Shown here: positions 57,084-64,000 of the stretch, in pieces | How positions within the stretch are numbered: position 1 is the first letter of the stretch | Layout: the number at the start of each line of letters is the position of its first letter | Assembly: GCA_964030475.1 (NCBI GenBank) | Contig: CAXIPT010000002.1 | Location: forward strand, 8,836,065-8,900,064 | DNA from: Tethya wilhelma | Lineage: Eukaryota > Porifera > Demospongiae > Tethyida > Tethyidae | Direction: 5' to 3' | Length of the DNA stretch: 64,000 bases | Notes under the pieces: generated by a model | What the model saw: the letters and a program-made list of their open reading frames with translations, nothing else | Databases searched by the model: none | Told to the model about the DNA's origin: nothing | Position numbers and translations under genes: made by a program

Positions 57084-57963
57084 CTGGGATCTCTAGTGTC
57101 TGGTACTTCCCTGTCCAGTGGTATCCGATCGCTGCGATACTGGTTGAACCCGTTATTCTGAAAGCCACGTGCCTCTTCTTGCTTCTCCTCTGAAGTTTGA
57201 GGGTCAAGACGTTTACTCCACAACCTATTGAATTAGTATTTAATACAGTATCAGCAAAGAAAAAAAAAGTAGAGAGAGACTGTAGCCTCGTGCCCCGTGA
57301 GGCTACTCTCTTACAAATATTTTCTTTAAAAAATACAGGAGGGAAAGATTATTTTCAAATGAAATATTCGCGATGGAGGAGCCTGGGTATAAGGGTAGAG
57401 AGACTGTGCTTTCCACATAGCTAGTGACTATTAGCAATACTAGCAGTCTGCCAGAGAGTTTTGCAACAGTTACTGCAGTAGCAACTTTCTTTTGGGAACG
57501 ATCAACAACCTCACTGTTAAAACTAGTTTTAAAAATATTATTTTTTATATAAAACAAAACTAGGGGTAGTTATTTCAACCATGTTGCCCATTTCTCTACA
57601 TTACTTGTACAAATTGCAGAAACTATCCAAAGCACTCACTCTGTATACAAATATAGTATACCTCACTCATACTGCACAGTATCGGACTCTTTAATACAAG
57701 CCACCCAAATTGTGATTTTGCTTTGTTGATATAGAAATACACTGCCATGTGTAAAGTAAATCGTGTGTTTGTGTGTGTGTATGTGTGTGTGTGTGTATGT
57801 CCAGTGTTAAATTTTCTCACTTGGCCATCTCTCTCTCCACCTGGTATCGTAGCATGCTCTTCTGTCTGATGCTGAAGACGTAGCTGTATACCAGGAACAC
57901 CATCCATGACAACGCCAGCACTAATAGCACACTGGTTACTAACTTCTTGATAGTGCAACGCAT
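57084..57963 (-). pseudogene. GALNT: GALNT 5' exons, right (mirror) copy, truncated by gap
   Basis: Exon 1 (57963-57821) is identical to 52022-52164 in reverse. Exon 2 (57224-57084) corresponds to 52803-52943 with a few changes, such as EEKQEE in place of EEREEE. Intron 1 aligns but has indels and substitutions. Nothing further of the gene is present before the gap at 56992. It is best read as the start of the second haplotype of the gene at 52022. Confidence 0.8.
57283..57402. repeat. Hairpin element in GALNT intron 1, right copy
   Basis: Mirror counterpart of 52628-52745 with several substitutions, including GGAGCCTGGGTATAAGGGTA in place of the consensus end. Confidence 0.65.
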
Positions 57964-58241
57964 GTCTGAATCATACTACAACAACAGACGAGCGTGTGTG
58001 TGTGTGAGGGTTTTTGTCGAAGTGATACAGTCCATAGAACATTAATATTCTACAAGGAACATTTATCTGATGGTTTAGTAACTCAACTTACTTATTTAAT
58101 AGAAGTCTTCTACTAAGCAGAAATTAACGACCCTAAACGAACTTTTCAGCGTGACATCTTCTAAGCCACATTGTTTCCGGATTCTTCGGTATTCCATCCT
58201 TATATTGTCCGTAATACTCGGTATACTCTTTGCATTCCATT
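57964..58241. promoter_or_regulatory. Bidirectional promoter GALNT / CCDC148, right copy
   Basis: 278 bp between divergent start codons. Identical in mirror image to 51744-52021 with no indels, which marks it as the best-conserved non-coding part between the two copies. Confidence 0.65.
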
Positions 58242-59813
58242 ATGACGACCCCTACCAAATATTATGCTGGTCGTGAGCCAATCAAACAACAGTGCAGTAT
58301 GAGTGGAAGAGATCTGAGATCATTTCTAAGCTGCCACAGAGGAGGCACCTTCAATCTATCCAACAAGGAAGGTATGAAATAGACATTAGATAAGACCACT
58401 TCATAATCATATCTCCCCATGCATCCATCCAACCCTTCAGAACATCTCACCTCAGCCTATCTTACTGGTTCCCATGGCAACAAGAGATTCAAAAAGGTGG
58501 ACTACGAAGCTCTCCTGTCCACTGCTAGTCATCGGAGGGCCACTGGTAAGGATCAGATGAGAAGAATGAAGGAACTCTCGAAACGAAGCAAGCACTCAAA
58601 AGAGAGTAGTTTGTTGAAGAAGCATCACGAGGTTTGGGACAAGGAGCATGAGAGATTGTTGGAGGCAAGAAAGAGAGCTCAAGCCGAACTCGAGCTCTGG
58701 AAGATGGATGCCTTCAAACATGAGGGATTGAAATCCTTTATTGTTGATTTAGTGGATTACGAATCATTTCTTTGCCAAGAAAGAGATGAGTTTGAATCAA
58801 ACACCGTCGAACCGATATGGTCGTTGCGGATCGACCTGAAAGGATGGGTCAACGAACGTGCCTGTCCTGAATCAGATCAGTCTCTTCCATCATTTGAAAG
58901 TGTCCTGAACGAACTTGAATCAGTGAAAGATCAACAGAGTCGGATCCAACTGCTTCTTGAAGACGAATACGATATGATATGGTCAGAGCTAAACGAATTT
59001 ATCAGTAGGCTACCCTCGAATATTGATGAGCCTGTGATTAGTAGGGGTGTACCCACTGTTGTCCAAGATCTAGAGTGTCCTGATGAACGTCTAAAGATGG
59101 CTTGTTTTGAAGAATTTGATAAACTGGACTCACACTACAAGACTCTGATGGACGAAAGAGAGAGGGAACACGGTCATGTGATTAGGTATGCAATCACATG
59201 ATAATCATGTGACTAAATGCTTGCCAATCATGTGATCTGAAATTAGACTGTCTTGTTTCCTACCAGCTCTAGCCATGGTGGGTGGAGGGAAATTGATGCT
59301 GAGAGATTTGCCGCCATTTTGGACCAATATCCTCCTTCACTCGCCAACAGACGGAAATTGTATATTGACAGATTGATTAGGGAGTTCCCCCACAAGACAA
59401 GAGAAGAAATCGTAAGTGTACATAAATATAGACAAGCAAAAAACTACTGTAAGACTCATACAGGTACTGCATGCATCATTTTTACCTACAATAATTATAT
59501 GAGTGCCTCATTTATTTCTCTGATCATAATCCTCACTATATCAGCTAAACTATCATTTCCACACATATTTTGCTCATACAGGTATCACATGAGACATGGT
59601 ACAATGCTCGCAACCACTATCTCAATCAGACGCGAAGCTACTTGAGAACCTGGCAGAGAAGCCGATCAGAGCTGTGCGACTACGTACGGAGAATCTTTCA
59701 AGAATCGAAGCAAGCCTACGACGAAATGCAGCTAGCCAGGTTGAAGAGAGAGGAGCAGACTGAACTGTGCAGACAGCTGAGTGAAAAGGTTGGACTTGTG
59801 CAGATTGTTGTGC

Positions 59814-59851
<38 letters not shown>

Positions 59852-61138
59852 GTTTTTGTTGTTGTGTTGTTGTTTTAATCCTACACATCAATCTGCACTG
59901 TACGATGCAACAGTTGTATTTGTAAAATCTAAACTAGAATTGAAAGTTGTACTTCATGTCTAAAGAAACTTAGTTCTTACAATAACACAGGATGCCTTTC
60001 AAGCATCTTTTTAGTGGCCGCAAGATTATTTGGCCAACTTGCACACATTATATCTTAGTCATGTGATACTCACATGATTCTTATACCATACCATAGGTGT
60101 GTAAGTGGCATGAGGAGAAGCTGATCCAGGCCCAGTTAGCAGCTGCTGCAGAGGAAGAGAGAGAAGCTGAGAGAGAGGAGCTGAGGTTACTGGAAGAGAA
60201 TCGCCAACTCAAACATCGTCAAAACATCAGACAAAAGATCAAATCATTTCATTTGAAATTAGAACAGCAACAAGAGCAAGAGAGGGTGGTTGCCAAGGCA
60301 ACAGAGGCTGCTGCTGAGTCAGCAAAGAGACAGAGGCTAAGAGCTGGTGTAAAGAGGGTGACCTATCGTCAAGAGCTGTTGGGAGCGAAGGAAGAAGAGA
60401 GGAGACAGATGAACGAGGCTGCTAGGCTGGAGGAGGAGGAGAGAGAGAAACGACTAGCACTATTGAGACAACAGGTGAGTTGTAGTAATGTACTGTAAAG
60501 GGATTTTGTTGTTTTTGTTTTTTTCCATGGATGATGGAAAGAAATTTTCGTGGATTTTATGAATTTGGGGCAATTGGGGGATCCTTGAAAATATAATCGC
60601 GAATTCTGCCATGTAGTACTATGGCAAACAAGCCAATCTGTGAAAATTAGATCCATGAAAACCTACAGTATTGTCAGCAAATCCACAGAATTTGCTTCCC
60701 TCGGAAAATATAAGGTACTTGAATAATTGTTATCATGGATTACGTCATATTTACATCATCAGGTTCAAGTGAACGTCTCTACTGACCCACTCCGAGTGCT
60801 CAGGGAAACCAAGGTATACCGGTACTATATATAGTAACTTCTCTATGATGTAATCCTTATTATGAGAGGTCTATATTAATTTACCTCGATCATTGCAGGC
60901 TACAAAGGCTCGCAGCACACTAGATGGCACCCCCTCTGAACTGCACCTCAAACAACCTTTGTTTCAAGTGAACAGTTTCACAGCTGATAAGGTGACCTCT
61001 GACCTCCGAGTGAGGATGGAGGCGGCATTGAGGGAGGCAGGGCTTCACGCTACCACGTACGCTCGTAAGATCCTAGCCACTGTCCCCCCGCCACGCCCAC
61101 CTCGACCTGACCAGAAGTCATCACTGTTTAAGTCATAG
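58242..61138 (+). CDS. CCDC148: CCDC148, coiled-coil protein, intact copy
   Basis: Seven exons in phase, 58242-58371, 58441-59185, 59267-59411, 59582-59788, 60097-60474, 60763-60813 and 60899-61138, give 631 residues, close to the ~590 of the human protein. Diagnostic matches to CCDC148 are the N-terminal KKHHEVWDKEHERLLEARKR block, ILDQYPPSLANRRKLYIDRL with REFPHKTRE, the VKRVTYRQELL helix, and the C-terminus ALREAGLHATTYARKILATV followed by PPRPPRPDQKSSLFKS. Most of the protein is a predicted Glu/Arg/Gln coiled coil. Its molecular role is unknown in any species I know of. It shares a 278-bp promoter with GALNT. Confidence 0.88.
59811..59850. repeat. (GTT)n trinucleotide repeat in a CCDC148 intron
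   Basis: About 13 TTG units after the donor at 59789, present with identical length in the left copy (49425-49464). Identical microsatellite length argues for very recent common origin or one haplotype assembled twice. Confidence 0.85.
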
Positions 61139-61449
61139 CATGCAACATACATCGATGCACTTATGATCATGCACTGGCATGGGCTGCTTCAGCTCAATCG
61201 CAATCGAGAGTTTGCATGACAATGTGATCCATATGAACTAAATTACAATGTTATGACAATCACATGAATTAATACAATAATTATGACTAAAACTATAAAT
61301 AATAGATTGTATGACTTATCCGTGAAATTAAATACTGCTATAAATAATTAATTTTATTATTATATCAACTGACTGAAGTCACTGAATAGCGAGTTAAAAA
61401 AACCTGTGCATCTACGAAAGCAATAGTGCGGGCCATAATAATATGTTAA
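61139..61449. other. Convergent intergenic region, no gene seen
   Basis: AT-rich 3' flanks of CCDC148 and COQ10. Confidence 0.5.
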
Positions 61450-62766
61450 CTATGTGTCGTGGTGTTCTAATGAAGTGGGCGGAGTTACTATGCACTGTTT
61501 TGATTGGTCACTAGTCTGTCGTTGAAATCCACTCTTCCTCTGGAAGCCTTTCAAGTGATTGGGGCCATAGAGCTGTTCACATCTCTTCTCAAAGGAGCTG
61601 GCCATCGTCCTGGCTACCTCGTCGAAGAACAGAAACCCAAGACGAGCATAGACCAACGAACGGAACTCAAACCGTACCTATAGGCATGTGTGAGGAGTGG
61701 GGTGTGAGCTGTGAAAGTGTGAGGAGTATGGGTGTGAGTGTGTGAGTTATGAGCGTATGAGGAGTGTGAGTGTGCATGTCATACCGTATAATGGGTAAAT
61801 TTGGCGAGAATTATTCTTCAAATCGCCAAACAGTTCTATTATTATAATCATGCAGAATTAAATCACCAAATTTAAAATCACCAATCTTGCTAAAATGGGA
61901 TTTTGCCAAATTTTAAACCCGCTAATTTACCCACTATACGGTAGCTAGTCTCTCTTACAAAGAAGTTCACGATACAGCTTGGTCCACTATCGAAATCAGG
62001 CCCTTTTCTGAAATACCACGAATTCTCCAAGTGTGAAAACAGCCGTCCATCGGTGGATATATTCTGAATTAATGGACAACCAAAAAATGACCACAGAGTG
62101 CAAAAATGAACCAAAATAGACCACACCCTCTTACTCGGAGGGAATGGGGAGGATCGACAATCACCAGTGCTGTGTAGGATTCAATCAGTGGTGGAAAACC
62201 AATGGCTAACTTAGCGATGCCCTTCTTGTATCCTTTAGGTGACTTCCTGGTTCCTTGTCTGACGTAGCAGGAGTCGTTACACCATGGTAAGAAGTTCTTG
62301 TAGTTGTTCACGTCAGCTACCACAGAGTAGACTTCTTCTGGAGTGTAGCTGTGTGGGTGTGGGTGAATGAAAGAGAGAGAGCGAGGGGGGGGGGGTTCCG
62401 GTATTTAAAGTCATTGAATATTTATCTATGATATATATACCCCAGTATTCTCTCTTCACTAAAGTCTTTTCTCTTCTTTGAGATAGATTCAGGGATGAAA
62501 GAGGAGCAGCGCTGAGCAGCTGAGAACAATAGTTGGAGATTGTAGCCACTGAAAGAACATTCAACACACAGTAAAAATAATTTTAAACCTCTACCACAAG
62601 ACGCTATAAAATCATTCCTTCCCTGGCTCATGTCTTAGCTAATTTCTTCAGTTTATGGTTCCCCTGATACTCACCTAGGCGCTGAGCATTTGACTGCACT
62701 CACTGAAGGATATCGGCGTATTAGAGAGGAGATATACCTTCTACAGTTGTTACATATCGCGGCCAT
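61450..62766 (-). CDS. COQ10: Coenzyme Q-binding protein COQ10 (START-like), mitochondrial
   Basis: Five exons in phase, 62766-62738, 62548-62441, 62348-62135, 62063-61959 and 61677-61450, give 227 residues. The START/polyketide-cyclase-like domain is clear: YTPEEVYSVVADVNNYKNFL, PWCNDSCYV, KLAIGFPPLIESYTALV, then FSHLENSWYF, VRFEFRSLVYARLGFLFFDE and SFEKRCEQLYGP. Every segment has a counterpart in COQ10A/B (VVADVEHYREFVPWCK, VGFPP, FEFRSLLH, FFDEV, AAFERR). COQ10 binds ubiquinone in the inner membrane and is needed for its use in respiration. The first ~50 residues (cysteine-, Ser- and Arg-containing) would be the targeting sequence. A ~25-residue polar C-terminal extension follows the domain. 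Confidence 0.9.
61782..61943. mobile_element. MITE, TACNGTATAGCGGG family
   Basis: Begins TACCGTATAATGGGTAAATT and ends AATTTACCCACTATACGGTA. It sits in COQ10 intron 4, its right end only 15 bp from the exon 4 donor (exon starts at 61959), close to the splice signal. Confidence 0.75.
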
Positions 62767-63293
62767 ACTTTCAATCTGGTGAATTCAATATTACTTTTTA
62801 CCCACGAATTCGCATAATTGGATCACTGTAATCCATGATGCAACCCCAAACCATGCCCAAACCCCATGAAATTGTGTCAAAGTTTATCATTGTAAATAGA
62901 TAGTGAATAATATAAAAGTATATATGCGATCTTTGATATACCTGTGTTGCTAGCAAATATAAGAGAGAGAGGAAAAAAAACAACAAAAATAAACAAACAT
63001 ACAAACAAACAAACAATAGAACCGACACACACACACACAAGCTGATCATAATTATCATAATAATTCAGATAATTTTTATGAAAATGGTTGCATTTGATTG
63101 GCTGATTCTATATAACTATATGATTATATGTAAATCATGGAGAGGGATAAATGGTACAAAATTTCCGTAAGCCAGCAACACAAGAGCAAAAAATCAACAA
63201 CATATGTAGAAATTGATAAATTCAACTGCAAGTGAGCAAGCAAACATGTTACAAGTAACAGGAAAAAACAACCAAAAGCACAAAAAATTATTG
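62767..63293. other. Intergenic region between COQ10 and the small 3' gene
   Basis: AT-rich sequence with AAACAAAC runs (about 62991-63016) and a short CA tract. No gene recognised. Confidence 0.45.
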
Positions 63294-63461
63294 TTACGAA
63301 AAAGCTTTCGTTAACGTATATGCCACTACAGCACCAGCGGCCACAGTTCCCAAGGCAACAACGTTCTGCCACAGAGGTGTTTCTTCGACTTTCTCTCCTT
63401 TGGCTCTGAGCTCTCTCTCTCTGCGCTGTCGAGCTACTATAGACTTAACAAATTTCAACAT
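63294..63461 (-). CDS. Small protein with C-terminal membrane segment, 55 aa (possibly a terminal exon)
   Basis: Minus-strand frame MLKFVKSIVARQRRERELRA ... WQNVVALGTVAAGAVVAYTL, ending TKAFS. It has a basic, amphipathic N-terminus followed by a single Gly/Ala-rich membrane helix with four or five residues after it, the layout of a tail-anchored or small mitochondrial membrane protein. The frame is open two codons upstream to an acceptor-like TAG at 63468, so this may instead be the last exon of a longer gene that continues past the window. No family recognised. Confidence 0.5.
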   Translation of the reverse strand: MLKFVKSIVARQRRERELRAKGEKVEETPLWQNVVALGTVAAGAVVAYTLTKAFS

Positions 63462-63467
63462 ATTCTC

Positions 63468-64000
63468 CTAAATAGAAAAAAAAATTTGAAAAAGATTACA
63501 TCATTGGATTAATGATGAAATTGACAATAAAGTTCTATATTTAATAACTAATAAAGGTCAACCTGTACACAATGGAATAACAATTTAGTTGATAAGATCT
63601 AGCCTATATCAACACCTATTGTACACTGCTGACTGGGCTGCTCAAAAAGGAATAAGTAAGGAAGCCCATTCCTTTCTATTCACATACAGGACTGGAGTGT
63701 TAAGTTAGCAAAAAACAACAAAGTCTTCACTCTATTTCCTTTCACCACCCACTCACACACTAAGACACTATGCTGTCAATAATACTGATTCCTACGCAAT
63801 GTTAACTGTACAGGAGATTATGATAATAAGCAACAAAACAAGTTAGTGCAAGGAAAAACCTTTCAAGAAGCTCAAGGAGACTACAAGTGACAACTTTACT
63901 CATACTCTGTCTATCTCTCTCGAACCAACACACACACATGCACACGCACACACACACACACACAAACACACACAGTGACATGCACACAAACACTGTAAAG
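63468..64000. other. Window end, no gene seen
   Basis: AT-rich sequence with a CA tract at about 63928-63973. It may be an intron or 5' flank of the small minus-strand gene. Confidence 0.4.

Overview
This is a eukaryotic, animal-type window: AT-rich, with compact multi-exon genes, short GT-AG introns, CA/GA microsatellites and many short palindromic elements. The gene set is metazoan (T-box factor, HECW-like ligase, ZAK/MAP3K20, BRCA1, Kelch-BTB, GALNT). Short introns, tight head-to-head gene pairs and a cysteine-rich surface-protein fragment of a type I associate with sponges suggest a demosponge, perhaps Amphimedon-like. That assignment is inference from memory. Seven single-N characters (4030, 5324, 9365, 18132, 42603, 48847, 56992) look like contig joins, and several genes break exactly there.

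Layout. 1-3.1 kb: an inverted-repeat element, then a single-exon TIR-domain gene. 3.1-13.9 kb: the N-terminal part of an INF2-type formin (3106-4029) and its C-terminal part (9633-13910), separated by contigs carrying a T-box gene (6115-8321) that lacks its first exon. This is probably a scaffolding error. 14.7-18.0 kb: a minus-strand charged coiled-coil gene. 18.4-21.9 kb: a HECW-like gene with the HECT end missing, and a tRNA-Leu(AAG) in its first intron. 22.2-24.4 kb: a glycine-rich membrane protein gene head-to-head with COX7A. 24.7-27.0 kb: ARF1. 27.7-29.5 kb: an intronless Kelch-BTB gene. 29.8-30.7 kb: a non-autonomous DNA transposon.

30.8-41.9 kb: a MAP3K20 (ZAK-alpha) gene on the minus strand with kinase, zipper, SAM and YEATS-like domains and a basic tail. 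Its last exon is tandemly duplicated, and one intron holds an array of repeats that includes a decayed copy of exon 6. 42.1-47.5 kb: BRCA1 (RING, very large central exon, first BRCT). Its end is lost before the gap. 48.0-48.8 kb: a frameshifted fragment of a cysteine-rich extracellular protein.

48.8-61.1 kb: two copies of a CCDC148/GALNT head-to-head locus in opposite orientation. The right copy of CCDC148 is intact. In the left copy its 3' half is inverted relative to its 5' half. The near-identity of the copies and the gap between them suggest two haplotypes placed side by side. 61.4-62.8 kb: COQ10. 63.3-63.5 kb: a small tail-anchored-type reading frame.

The genes do not form one pathway. 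Cytoskeleton, signalling, DNA repair and mitochondrial functions are interspersed. The clearest functional pairings are the two shared promoters, 23.9-24.0 kb and 51.7-52.0/58.0-58.2 kb.
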